Origin: Methylosarcina fibrata AML-C10
GTDB taxonomy: Bacteria; Pseudomonadota; Gammaproteobacteria; Methylococcales; Methylomonadaceae
Assembly (NCBI RefSeq): GCF_000372865.1
Contig: NZ_KB889965.1
Location: 3,803,786 to 3,867,785 of the forward strand
Direction of reading: 5' to 3'
Length of the DNA stretch: 64,000 bases
The notes under the pieces are model-generated. The model was given only the letters and a program-made list of their open reading frames with translations. It was not told the DNA's origin and ran no database searches. A program made the position numbers and the translations under genes. Shown here piece by piece: positions 49,216-57,708 of this stretch; the first letter of the stretch is position 1, and the number at the start of each line of letters is the position of its first letter.

Positions 49216-49857
49216 TTATTGCTCGGGCTTTTTTCTGACTCTGAAGCAGCATTTGGCGCCGCCTTTCGACATGCATTCGGTATGATCGATTTCCCTGTTC
49301 AACAACGTGGCGATCAGGGTTCTGTCAAACTCACAGATTTCCTCGTATTTATTGGCGAGGTCGTGATAGACGCAATTGAATGCTTCAATGCTGCGCTGCT
49401 GTTCTGCCGGGTCTTCGCGGGATCGGGTCAGAAAGCCCAAGCCGTCCATGACTTTTAACAATTCCTCGATCTTTTTTTCAATAGTCAGTCCTTCAAATCG
49501 GGGCAGCAGGCTTTGAGACAGGGACAGTCCCAGTTGGTGCAGATATTCTAAAAAGGCTTCATGGCCCATTTTCTCCTTGAGACTGGCCAAAATGAGCTCG
49601 GAAAACCAGGCGTACTGCTTTGGGAAGCTGTTGAATCCGGCTTCGGTCAACACGAAGGAGCGAACGGGACGCCCTGCGGTTTTATTTAGAGAGCCGAGCG
49701 TCACGTAGCCGTCGCGTTCGAGTTTATTCAAATGCTGCTGAACGGCATTTCGGGAAATCCCCAGCGCCGCGGCGATCTCGTCAATACACAGGCCTGCTTT
49801 GCTTTCGAGTAAAAGATCTAAAATTTGCTGTTGCCTGCTGCTTATGCCGTCGGCCAT
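49216..49857 (-). CDS. Cys-rich helix-turn-helix regulator 2 (SufR/COG2345 type)
   Basis: A 213-residue paralogue of the regulator at 40721-41371: SSRQQQILDLLLESKAGLCIDEIAAALGISRNAVQQHLNKLERDGYV, then TAGRPVRSFVLTEAG, and a C-terminal Cys set (NCVYHDLANKYEEIC, ECMSKGGAKCC). Choosing ATG 49857 gives the same distance to SSRQ as in regulator 1; the upstream ATG at 49896 would add 13 residues. It is divergent from the truncated haemoglobin gene. An iron-sulfur, NO-responsive repressor role is inferred from the Cys pattern and neighbours. Confidence 0.85.
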   Translation of the reverse strand: MADGISSRQQQILDLLLESKAGLCIDEIAAALGISRNAVQQHLNKLERDGYVTLGSLNKTAGRPVRSFVLTEAGFNSFPKQYAWFSELILASLKEKMGHEAFLEYLHQLGLSLSQSLLPRFEGLTIEKKIEELLKVMDGLGFLTRSREDPAEQQRSIEAFNCVYHDLANKYEEICEFDRTLIATLLNREIDHTECMSKGGAKCCFRVRKKPEQ

Positions 49858-49876
49858 CAAAGTTTGCTCAATATGA

Positions 49877-49907
49877 CTATTTAAATAATTAATCATACCC
49901 TATTTAA
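49877..49907. promoter_or_regulatory. Direct repeat before regulator 2
   Basis: CTATTTAA occurs at 49877-49884 and 49900-49907, 23 bases apart (about two helical turns) on one face of the DNA, in the gap between regulator 2 and the truncated haemoglobin gene. It is a candidate operator for either gene; the motif differs from the TAAGTTA sites. Confidence 0.35.
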
Positions 49908-50097
49908 GGCTATTCAACCATAAAAGTGTATTGATTTTTTCGTTAGAGTAAATTGGATTTCGGCACGCCAGGCAATAATATGAAATATAAATATTGCAAA
50001 AGTTGAATATGTAGGTAGAATTATAGGGCAATCCTGGCTGGAAATGCCGGATTGATTGAAAAAACACAGCAATTTAACTATCAAGGAGAACTCCGAA

Positions 50098-50466
50098 ATG
50101 AGCTTGAGCCTCTATGAAAGAATCGGCGGGGAGCCCGCAGTCAACGCCGCGGTGGATATTTTTTACCGCAAGGTTCTTAACGACCATCGCATCAACCGCT
50201 TTTTTGACCATACCGACATGGACCAGCAGATCGCCAAACAAAAGGCCTTCTTTACCATGGCGTTCGGCGGTCCGAATAATTATACGGGGAAGGACATGCG
50301 CAATGCCCATGCCCGTCTGGTCAAGATGGGGCTGAATGACTCCCATTTTGACGCCGTTATGGAGCATTTGGGCGCTACCCTGGTTGAATTGAAGGTGCCG
50401 CAGGATTTGATTGCGGAAGCCGCAGCGATCGCCTTAGGCGCGCGCGGCGACGTGTTAGGCAGATAA
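50098..50466 (+). CDS. Group I truncated haemoglobin
   Basis: A 122-residue trHbN-type globin starting MSLSLYERIGGEPAVNAAVD. The proximal His lies in RNAHARLVKMGL, and the glycine motifs (FGGPNNYTG) and B10 region (VDIFYRKVLND) are typical. Such globins oxidise NO to nitrate with bound O2 when reduced. The ATG at 50098 follows an AAGGAGAA site; the longer frame from 50056 is not family-like. The reductase gene lies 62 bases downstream, and regulator 2 is divergent. Confidence 0.92.
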   Translation: MSLSLYERIGGEPAVNAAVDIFYRKVLNDHRINRFFDHTDMDQQIAKQKAFFTMAFGGPNNYTGKDMRNAHARLVKMGLNDSHFDAVMEHLGATLVELKVPQDLIAEAAAIALGARGDVLGR

Positions 50467-50528
50467 GGGCGCAGACAGGCCGTGATTTCCTTGGGAAACC
50501 CACGGCCTTACAAATTAGGAGTGAAAAC

Positions 50529-51515
50529 ATGTTTAAAATAGCGGTCGAAAAAAACAGTTACTCTTGCGGACCGGGAGAAACGGTGCTCGATGTGCTGGTA
50601 AGGGAAAACGTACCGGTTTCTTACGCATGCAAAAAAGGCACTTGCCATAGCTGTCTGGTGCGCAGCCTTGAAACACCGCCTCCGGCTGCCCAGTCGGGGT
50701 TAAAGGACACGTTGCGAGTGCAAAATTATTTTCTTGCCTGCCAGTGCCGTCCGGAACAGGACATGACCGTCAAACTGCCCGACCAGTCCGAGTTTTACTC
50801 CAACGGGACGGTGATCGTCCATCAAATGCTCAATAGAAATACTTTGCTGTTGGTGATCGCCTTTAAGGATGCGTTTGAATTTAAAGCCGGCCAGTTCGTC
50901 AATCTACAGCGGCCGGACGGGTTGACGCGCAGTTATTCGATTGCCGATATTCCCAGGGAAAACAACGCCTTGGAATTTCATATCCGACGCTTGCCCGGCG
51001 GAAGATTCAGCGAATGGCTACACCAGGAAGTTACGGTCGGCGATCAAATAGCGGTCTCGGAGCCCAGAGGGCACTGTTTTTATTTGCCGGACAGAAAGGA
51101 TCAGGGAATTCTGCTGATCGGCACGGGAACAGGCCTTGCTCCTCTGGCCGGCATTCTGACCGATGCGTTGTCGCATGGCCATTCCGGACCCATTCTGCTT
51201 TTTCACGGCAGCCGAGAGATTGAAGACTTATACCGGATAGACGAGATGCGCGATCTTGCGGAGCGGTATCCGAATTTCCGTTATACGCCCTGTCTGTCCG
51301 GTAATCGTGTTCCCGAAGGTTTTGTCTGCGGGCGGGCGAACGACGTTGCGATGTCTTCGATTGCCGACCTGAAAGGCTGGCGCGTTTTTCTCTGCGGGCA
51401 TCCGGACATGGTCAATCAGATGAAAAGGCACGCTTTTCTTAAAGGTGCCGCCACAGCGGATATCTATACCGACGCTTTTGTCCTGGCCAAGGATAACGAG
51501 CTGGCGGTTGCTTGA
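50529..51515 (+). CDS. 2Fe-2S ferredoxin plus FAD/NAD reductase
   Basis: A 328-residue three-domain reductase. An N-terminal plant-type 2Fe-2S domain (YACKKGTCHSC..., fourth Cys in LACQC), an FAD domain (KAGQFVNLQRPDGLTRSYSIAD) and an NAD domain (LLIGTGTGLAPLAGIL; FLCGHPDMVNQMKR) are in the order seen in phenol and methane monooxygenase reductases. Directly after the truncated haemoglobin it is the natural electron donor for it, so the pair could be a two-component NO dioxygenase. An AGGAG site precedes the ATG. Confidence 0.9.
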   Translation: MFKIAVEKNSYSCGPGETVLDVLVRENVPVSYACKKGTCHSCLVRSLETPPPAAQSGLKDTLRVQNYFLACQCRPEQDMTVKLPDQSEFYSNGTVIVHQMLNRNTLLLVIAFKDAFEFKAGQFVNLQRPDGLTRSYSIADIPRENNALEFHIRRLPGGRFSEWLHQEVTVGDQIAVSEPRGHCFYLPDRKDQGILLIGTGTGLAPLAGILTDALSHGHSGPILLFHGSREIEDLYRIDEMRDLAERYPNFRYTPCLSGNRVPEGFVCGRANDVAMSSIADLKGWRVFLCGHPDMVNQMKRHAFLKGAATADIYTDAFVLAKDNELAVA

Positions 51516-51920
51516 GTCGATCTTGTTTATAAAGGCTCCGCGCCTGTAGGCAAGAGCCGATTCGCTTCATTGGGCCTCGAATTCTTGGCGGGAATAATGA
51601 CGGCCGACGCTTTTTTCCGGCCGGCCTTCTCAAGCCTCGACCGTGACGCCTGTCATTGAGCCGGTCAAGTCCTGCAGACCGGTCCGTTTGGTCCGAACAA
51701 CGCCGGGAATGATTGAATGGACGGAGAATGGACAGGGGTGGACGTTCAACTTTTTCTCGAGCGGTATGTGTTATATCGGTCGGTAATTGGGTTTGATTTT
51801 ATGACTCGATTGCCGATCTTATATTGATATAATAATCGGAATAACCAATCTTTGCGCCTGTGCCGATCGAACGTTCGCTCTTTCGTTCCCCAGTCCATCC
51901 GCTGTCATTGCCAAGCCGTT
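51516..51920. other. Intergenic region before the ABC-F gene
   Basis: About 400 bases with no supported gene. Inverted GGCCG/CGGCC elements near 51601-51628 could fold around a TTTTTT loop and may end the reductase transcript. The A/T-rich stretch 51780-51845 probably holds the ABC-F promoter. Confidence 0.4.
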
Positions 51921-53804
51921 ATGTTGAATTTTAAAAATATCGCCCTGCGCCGCGGCGCCCGGGTTTTGTTTGATCAAGCTTCCTTCACCATTCACAGGGG
52001 CCAGAAAGTGGGCATTACCGGCGCCAATGGGGCCGGCAAATCCAGTCTGTTTGCTCTGATCCGGAACGAACTGCATCCCGATGCGGGCGATTTTTCGATG
52101 CCGCCCGGTCTTGAAGTGGCCCACGTGGCTCAGGAAACTCCGAGCTCCGAGCGCCCGGCTCTCGATTATGTCATGGACGGCGACCGGGAGTTGAGGCAAT
52201 TGCAGCGCCTGTTGCAGGAGGCCGAAGCGATCGACGACGGACTCAGGCAGGCGCAATTGCATGCCGCTCTGGACACGATCGGGGGGTACAGCGCCGAAGC
52301 AAGGGCTTCGCGTCTCATGAACGGTCTGGGCTTCAGTCCGGCCCAGGAAAGAAATGCGGTCGCCTCGTTTTCCGGCGGCTGGCGCATGCGTCTCAATCTG
52401 GCCCAGGCCCTGATGTGCCGCTCCGACGTTCTTTTGCTCGACGAGCCGACCAACCATCTGGATCTGGACGCCGTGATCTGGCTGCAGGACTGGCTTTGCA
52501 AATATCCCGGCACGCTCTTGCTGATTTCCCACGACCGGGAGTTTCTCGACGCCATTACCGACCACGTCGTACATATCGAGCAGAATAAGGCGGAGATTTA
52601 TACCGGCAACTATTCGGCTTTCGAAAAGATGCGCGCGGAAAAACTGGCGCAGCAGCAGGCGGCCTTTCAGAAGCAGCAGCGGGAAATCGCCCATATTCAA
52701 AGTTTCATCGACCGGTTCAAGGCGCAGGCGACCAAAGCCCGGCAGGCGCAAAGCCGGATCAAGGCCCTGGAACGGATGGAGATCATTGTCCAGGCGCATG
52801 TCGATTCGCCGTTCAATTTCAGTTTTCCCGAACCCGGACGGATGTCCAATCCGCTGCTGACGCTCGACAAGGCCGACATCGGTTACGGTCAAACGACCGT
52901 AATTGAACAAGCCGATCTGTCTTTGTCTCCGGGCGATCGGATCGGCCTCCTGGGCCCGAACGGAGCCGGCAAGTCCAGCCTGATCAAGGTATTGTCGGGA
53001 ACCATGCTCCCGTTGTCCGGAGAGCGGCGGGAATCGGCCCATCTGAAAATCGGCTATTTTGCCCAGCATCAACTGGAGCAGTTGCGTCTCGACGAGTCGC
53101 CTTTGTGGCACTTGCAAAAACTCGATCCTCAGGCCACCGAAAAGGATCTGCGCAATTTTCTCGGCGGTTTCGATTTTCAGGGCGACAAGGTTCTGGAAGC
53201 CGTCAGGCCTTTTTCGGGCGGAGAAAAAGCCCGTCTGGTGCTGGCCATGCTGGTCTATCAGAATCCCAACCTGCTGCTTCTGGACGAGCCGACCAACCAT
53301 CTCGATCTCGAAATGCGCCAGGCCTTGAGCGTGGCGTTGCAGGATTATCAGGGGGCGATGGTCGTCGTTTCGCACGACCGGCATTTATTGCGGGCGGTCA
53401 CCGACCGATTCTTGTTGGTGGCCGAAGGTCGGATCAAGGTCTTCGACGGCGATCTGGACGACTACCGGAATTGGCTTGCCGAGCAAAAGAAAGGCGAAGA
53501 AAAACCGGACTCCGAGAGTGCTCCGGGATTGACCCGCAAGGATCAGCGCAAGCTGGATGCCGAGCGCCGGCAGAAGATGAAGCCGCTGTACGACGCGTTG
53601 AAAAAAGCCGAAAATTTGGTTGAAAAATATCATAATGAGCAGCGGCAACTGGAAACGGCTCTGGCCGATCCCGCCCTTTATGAAGATTCTCAAAAAGACC
53701 GGTTAAAACAGATTCTGGCCAGAAAAGCGCAAATCGATAAAGCGCTGGAAGAAGCCGAGGCCGGCTGGCTGGAGGCCGAAGAACGACTGGAAGCGGCGAA
53801 GTAA
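51921..53804 (+). CDS. ABC-F family ATPase, YheS-like
   Basis: A 627-residue soluble protein with two ABC ATPase domains and no membrane part. Walker A motifs are GANGAGKSSLF and GPNGAGKSSLI; signatures are FSGGWRMRLNLAQAL and FSGGEKARLVLAML; Walker B is LLLDEPTNHLDL in both halves. An ABC-F linker (residues 240-300) and a charged C-terminal coiled coil (from 545) are present. Sequence and length match YheS (637 residues). ABC-F proteins act on ribosomes. The frame opens to 51852, but 51921 starts the conserved LNFKNIALRRG. Confidence 0.92.
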   Translation: MLNFKNIALRRGARVLFDQASFTIHRGQKVGITGANGAGKSSLFALIRNELHPDAGDFSMPPGLEVAHVAQETPSSERPALDYVMDGDRELRQLQRLLQEAEAIDDGLRQAQLHAALDTIGGYSAEARASRLMNGLGFSPAQERNAVASFSGGWRMRLNLAQALMCRSDVLLLDEPTNHLDLDAVIWLQDWLCKYPGTLLLISHDREFLDAITDHVVHIEQNKAEIYTGNYSAFEKMRAEKLAQQQAAFQKQQREIAHIQSFIDRFKAQATKARQAQSRIKALERMEIIVQAHVDSPFNFSFPEPGRMSNPLLTLDKADIGYGQTTVIEQADLSLSPGDRIGLLGPNGAGKSSLIKVLSGTMLPLSGERRESAHLKIGYFAQHQLEQLRLDESPLWHLQKLDPQATEKDLRNFLGGFDFQGDKVLEAVRPFSGGEKARLVLAMLVYQNPNLLLLDEPTNHLDLEMRQALSVALQDYQGAMVVVSHDRHLLRAVTDRFLLVAEGRIKVFDGDLDDYRNWLAEQKKGEEKPDSESAPGLTRKDQRKLDAERRQKMKPLYDALKKAENLVEKYHNEQRQLETALADPALYEDSQKDRLKQILARKAQIDKALEEAEAGWLEAEERLEAAK

Positions 53805-53819
53805 GGCTTGATTTTCCTT

Positions 53820-53838
53820 CAGCCGATTCGATCGGCTG
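53820..53838 (+). terminator. Terminator hairpin after the ABC-F gene
   Basis: An 8-base perfect stem (53820-53827 with 53831-53838) with a 3-base loop, 16 bases after the stop. It is followed by an A-run rather than a T-run. Confidence 0.45.
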
Positions 53839-53988
53839 GGCCGAAAAAAGGAATTAAGCTGCGTTATTAATATAGGGAAGGTTACTTCGGCTGTTTAATC
53901 CGGCGTGCTTCGCACGGGCCGAAAATACGCTCGTCAGGGAACATGGCGGGTTGCGGCACGAATTATTTTTCATCGGGGGGCGGTATCA

Positions 53989-54501
53989 ATGTATGAAACG
54001 ATAAAATTGTTGTTTGATATCTGCCTTTTTAGAAAAGGACCCGCCGATATTCCTTATTCCCGGTGGCTGCAAAAAATTCTGCTCCTGACCTATGCCTCTG
54101 TCCGTTTTTTAATGCTGAATTTCGACATGGACTGGCGGAACGTGCTACTGCACATCGGAGTGGAGATCACTTTTATCTGGAGCTTCAGTTGGATCATGCT
54201 GTATTGTATCGGCAGATTGCCTCGCCTCTGCCAGGTAACCAGCACTTTTTACGGCACGTTTGCCGTGATCGGCTTTTTTACATTGCCGGCGTTTGCCTCG
54301 ATCGCCATAGGACATGGCGGATGGCTTGTGTTTATAGTGATGCTGGCGATAACAAGCTGGTTTTGCGCGGTAACGGCGCATATTATTTACCATACTCTGG
54401 ATCAGCGATTAAGCTTGAGCATCGGCGTGGCGTTTTTATTTCTTATGGGATCCTATCTGTTGCTGGATTTCTTGTTTCCCGACCGTTTCGGTATTATTTA
54501 A
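53989..54501 (+). CDS. Small four-helix membrane protein of unknown function
   Basis: A 170-residue inner-membrane protein starting MYETIKLLFDICLFRKGPADIPYS, with four to five hydrophobic segments (for example FYGTFAVIGFFTLPAFASIAIG and WLVFIVMLAITSWFCAV). The N-terminal DICLFRKGPxDIPYS pattern recurs in uncharacterised gammaproteobacterial membrane proteins. A G-rich stretch precedes the ATG; the longer frame from 53905 has no support. It is followed after nine bases by a UspA gene, suggesting cotranscription. Confidence 0.75.
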   Translation: MYETIKLLFDICLFRKGPADIPYSRWLQKILLLTYASVRFLMLNFDMDWRNVLLHIGVEITFIWSFSWIMLYCIGRLPRLCQVTSTFYGTFAVIGFFTLPAFASIAIGHGGWLVFIVMLAITSWFCAVTAHIIYHTLDQRLSLSIGVAFLFLMGSYLLLDFLFPDRFGII

Positions 54502-54510
54502 GGAGCTATT

Positions 54511-54948
54511 ATGGGCAGCTATAAACATATTTTGTTGGCAGTCGACTTTTTTGATCAGAATCAGTCTGTTGCGGACAAGGCGAAAGACCTGGCGGAAAAA
54601 TATCAAGCCAGGTTGAGTATTGTTCACGTGGTCGATACGCTGCCTATTGCCGATCCGGCTTATGAGATGCTGATGCCTTTCGATATGGATTTGACGGCGG
54701 AATTCATGGCTACCGCAAAAACCAAACTAATCGCGCTGGCCAAGGAACTGAACGTTGACGAAGCCGATCTGCGGCTGGAGGCCGGCAGCCCCAAACAGGA
54801 AATCATTCGCGTTGCTGAAGAAATCCAGGCCGATTTGATCGTGCTGGGCTCGCACGGGCGGCATGGTCTGGCATTGTTATTGGGATCCACCGCCAACGGA
54901 GTTTTACATTACGCAGGGTGTGACGTACTGGCGGTCCGTATACAATAA
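54511..54948 (+). CDS. Universal stress protein UspA family
   Basis: A 145-residue Usp-domain protein: MGSYKHILLAVDFFDQNQ at the N-terminus and the ATP-binding motif VLGSHGRHGLALLLGSTANGVLHYA near the C-terminus. Such proteins rise under starvation or oxidative stress; their exact action is unclear. An AGGAG site lies just before the ATG, ten bases after the membrane-protein gene. Confidence 0.92.
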   Translation: MGSYKHILLAVDFFDQNQSVADKAKDLAEKYQARLSIVHVVDTLPIADPAYEMLMPFDMDLTAEFMATAKTKLIALAKELNVDEADLRLEAGSPKQEIIRVAEEIQADLIVLGSHGRHGLALLLGSTANGVLHYAGCDVLAVRIQ

Positions 54949-55034
54949 GCGCTGCGAAAATAACCGGTATTCAGGTCGGTACAAGCGACAAATCGCCGGG
55001 CGCAAAAAAATCTTTAATTTAGGTAAGTCAAAAA

Positions 55035-55463
55035 ATGATTGGACATATTGAAAGCTACGATCCTGAGCAGCAAACCGGAGTGATAAAAAGCGGAGAGGAA
55101 TCTTTTTCATTTCATATGGACGACTGGCTTTCGGACGTTCCGCCCGATGCAGGCGATGACGTCACTTTTGAACTTGAGGACGGCAAAGCCAGTCGGATCA
55201 GCTTGGTCGGCGCCTATCTGGAGAAACCGAAAGCGGTCAAATTTAAATATCTGGCGGGCGCTTTGTCGCTTTTTTTCGGCTGGGCGGGTTTGTCCCGATT
55301 TTATCTGGGAGATTATCGAATAGGGTTCGTTCAGATCGTCTTGACGGCGATTTTGCTGCGGTCGGGGTTTGTGGTTTTCGTCCCGCAATGGGGATTTGTG
55401 GAAGCCATTTTGCTGTTTTCGGGAAAAATCGATAAGGATGCCAAAGGGCGCCCGTTGAAATAA
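55035..55463 (+). CDS. OB-like domain fused to TM2 domain membrane protein
   Basis: A 142-residue protein in two parts. Residues 1-60 (MIGHIESYDPEQQTGVIKSG; DAGDDVTFELEDGKASRISL) resemble a cold-shock-like OB fold without the aromatic RNA-binding motifs. Residues 70-135 form a TM2 domain with two membrane helices (GALSLFFGWAGLSRFYLGDYRIGFVQIVL), the TM2 signature. The function is unknown. It is separated from UspA by 86 bases and has an AGGTAAG ribosome site. Confidence 0.8.
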   Translation: MIGHIESYDPEQQTGVIKSGEESFSFHMDDWLSDVPPDAGDDVTFELEDGKASRISLVGAYLEKPKAVKFKYLAGALSLFFGWAGLSRFYLGDYRIGFVQIVLTAILLRSGFVVFVPQWGFVEAILLFSGKIDKDAKGRPLK

Positions 55464-55488
55464 ACGATGATCAGGATATCGAGACGAT

Positions 55489-55519
55489 CGGCACGGGCGA
55501 TGGGGCGCCGCCTGTGCCG
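55489..55519 (+). terminator. Hairpin after the TM2 gene
   Basis: An 11-base G+C-rich stem (55489-55499 with 55509-55519, one G-T pair), 25 bases after the TM2 gene stop, without a clear T-run. Confidence 0.5.
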
Positions 55520-55541
55520 TCGGGTGATTTAGGGAAGTGTG

Positions 55542-55757
55542 TCAATAAATCGGATTGGAAAAACCTGAACAAGAGGCATTTCCAATCGATCCTGCGGAAT
55601 GGATTGGAAATGCCTCCTGATTGGCGTGTTTGGCTTTGCGCCGATATTGGCTCTTGTCTGCGAAGATTTTGGCCTTGTTGAAACGGCCGGCGTATTTGGC
55701 TACGGGGTTTTGCCCGGGAGAATTGGCTATTTCTTTCAAATTTCTACGTTTTTTCAT
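55542..55757 (-). CDS. Small basic conserved-type protein
   Basis: A 71-residue basic protein: MKKRRNLKEIANSPGQNPVA then AKYAGRFNKAKIFADKSQYRRKAKHANQ. A Shine-Dalgarno AAGAGGT lies six bases before the ATG. The NPVAK...FNKAxxFxDKxxYRRKAKH core resembles small lysine-rich proteins found as single genes in gammaproteobacteria, with no known function. The last 20 codons (after QEAFP) overlap a perfect 15-base inverted repeat and are probably not conserved; the repeat may have lengthened the gene. Nucleic-acid binding is only suggested by its charge. Confidence 0.6.
   Translation of the reverse strand: MKKRRNLKEIANSPGQNPVAKYAGRFNKAKIFADKSQYRRKAKHANQEAFPIHSAGSIGNASCSGFSNPIY
55573..55616. repeat. 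Perfect 15-base inverted repeat
   Basis: GAGGCATTTCCAATC at 55573-55587 is exactly repeated in inverted form at 55602-55616 around a 14-base loop. It overlaps the 3' end of the small basic gene. It has no T-run and looks more like a palindromic repeat element than a terminator; no second copy was noticed in this window. Confidence 0.75.
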
Positions 55758-55836
55758 ACATTACCTCTTATAATACGGAACTGAATTTTTTCAGAAGAAA
55801 AGATTATAAATTTTTTAATTAGATTCCGAAACCGTT

Positions 55837-57708
55837 GTGAAATTCCAAAAAGATTTTGATGTGATCGTAGTGGGCGGCGGTCATGCCGGTACCGAGGCTG
55901 CTCTGGCGTCCGCCCGGTGCGGAGCGAAAACGCTGCTGCTGACGCAGAATCTCGATACGCTGGGCCAAATGAGCTGCAATCCGGCCATTGGCGGTATCGG
56001 CAAGGGCCATCTGGTAAAAGAGATTGATGCGCTCGGCGGCTGCATGGCCAAAGCGATCGATCTGGGCGGCATCCAGTTTCGTATTCTGAACGCCAGCAAA
56101 GGGCCGGCCGTTCGAGCGACCCGCGCCCAGGCCGATCGTAAACTGTACAAACAGGCCGTAAGACACATGCTGGAGAATCAACCGAATCTGGCTCTGTTTC
56201 AGCAAACGGTGGCCGACCTGATTGTCGTGGGAGACCGGGTGGCCGGCGTCAAGACTCAAATGGGCCTGAGCTTCATGGCGCAGGCGGTAGTTTTGACCAC
56301 GGGCACTTTTTTAGGCGGAAAGATCCATATCGGCCTCGAAAATTACAGCGGCGGCCGCGCCGGCGATGCGGCTTCGATCGCTCTTGCCCAACGCTTGAGA
56401 GAACTGCCGTTCAGGGTCGACCGGCTGAAGACCGGCACGCCGCCGCGCATCGACGGCAGGACGATCGATTTCGGCAGACTCGAGCAACAGCACGGCGACG
56501 ATCCGGTGCCGGTGTTTTCCTTTATGGGCAGCCGCGATCAGCATCCCCGGCAAATACCCTGCCATATTACCCGCACCAACGGTAAAACACACGACATCAT
56601 CCGCGCCGGCCTGGACCGGTCGCCTTTGTATTCAGGCATCATTGAAGGCATCGGACCGCGCTATTGTCCTTCGATCGAGGACAAGATCGTACGCTTCGCC
56701 GATCGGGACACGCACCAGATTTTTGTCGAACCGGAAGGGCTCGATACCCATGAAATTTATCCGAACGGCATTTCCACCAGTCTGCCGTTCGACGTTCAGT
56801 ACGCGTTCGTCCGTTCGATGCACGGCTTTGAAAACGCCGAAATCGTACGCCCGGGCTACGCCATCGAATACGATTTTTTCGATCCGAGAGATTTGAAGGC
56901 TTCTCTGGAAACCAAGCACATGCCGGGTTTGTTCTTTGCCGGCCAAATCAATGGCACCACCGGTTATGAGGAGGCCGCGGCTCAGGGTCTGATTGCGGGA
57001 CTGAACGCGGCGCGCCATGTACAAGGTCTGGAAAGCTGGAGTCCCGGGCGCGATGAAGCCTATATGGGCGTCATGATTGACGATCTGATTACCCGGGGCA
57101 CCCAGGAACCTTACCGGATGTTTACCAGCCGGGCCGAATACCGTTTGCTGCTCAGAGAAGACAATGCCGATTTGCGTCTGACGCCCAAAGGACGGGAGTT
57201 GGGATTGGTCGATGACGAACGCTGGCGTGCGTTTGAAACCAAACGTGCGGCCGTTTCCGATCTGCAGGAAAGCCTGAAACGGAAATGGATCCGTCCGGAA
57301 ACGGAGCAGGCGGCGCTGGCGGAACAATACTGGGGCAAGCCGCTGCTGAAAGAGGCCAGTTTGATTGAATTGCTGCGCCGTCCGGAAGTCGATGTCAAGC
57401 GGCTGCTGTCTTTTCTTGAGGAAGGCGGGACGGTGTCCGAAGCGGTCGGCGAGCAAGTCGAAATCCAGACAAAATATGCCGGCTATATCGTCAGGCAGCA
57501 GAACGAGATCGAGAAAGCCTCGCGCTACGATCATTTGCGCCTGCCCGAAGCTCTCGATTATAAAGGAGTTCCCGGCTTGTCCAACGAAGTCAGCGAGAAG
57601 CTGAAGTCGCAACGTCCGGAAACGTTAGGACAGGCTTCGCGTATTCCGGGGATTACTCCGGCGGCCATTTCCTTGCTTTTGATTTATCTGAAAAAGAAAA
57701 GCGCCTGA
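55837..57708 (+). CDS. mnmG: tRNA uridine 5-carboxymethylaminomethyl modification enzyme
   Basis: MnmG (GidA) with MnmE modifies U34 of certain tRNAs. The 623-residue protein has the FAD motif [22 protein letters not shown], the Cys-containing [23 protein letters not shown], and [11 protein letters not shown], plus the conserved C-terminal [20 protein letters not shown] and helical end. It uses a GTG start at 55837. rsmG starts inside its stop codon (TGATGG). Confidence 0.97.
   Translation: MKFQKDFDVIVVGGGHAGTEAALASARCGAKTLLLTQNLDTLGQMSCNPAIGGIGKGHLVKEIDALGGCMAKAIDLGGIQFRILNASKGPAVRATRAQADRKLYKQAVRHMLENQPNLALFQQTVADLIVVGDRVAGVKTQMGLSFMAQAVVLTTGTFLGGKIHIGLENYSGGRAGDAASIALAQRLRELPFRVDRLKTGTPPRIDGRTIDFGRLEQQHGDDPVPVFSFMGSRDQHPRQIPCHITRTNGKTHDIIRAGLDRSPLYSGIIEGIGPRYCPSIEDKIVRFADRDTHQIFVEPEGLDTHEIYPNGISTSLPFDVQYAFVRSMHGFENAEIVRPGYAIEYDFFDPRDLKASLETKHMPGLFFAGQINGTTGYEEAAAQGLIAGLNAARHVQGLESWSPGRDEAYMGVMIDDLITRGTQEPYRMFTSRAEYRLLLREDNADLRLTPKGRELGLVDDERWRAFETKRAAVSDLQESLKRKWIRPETEQAALAEQYWGKPLLKEASLIELLRRPEVDVKRLLSFLEEGGTVSEAVGEQVEIQTKYAGYIVRQQNEIEKASRYDHLRLPEALDYKGVPGLSNEVSEKLKSQRPETLGQASRIPGITPAAISLLLIYLKKKSA

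Noticed and set aside
51819-53384. 521-codon antisense frame opposite the ABC-F gene
   Set aside because: Mirror of the ABC-F coding frame without its own motifs.
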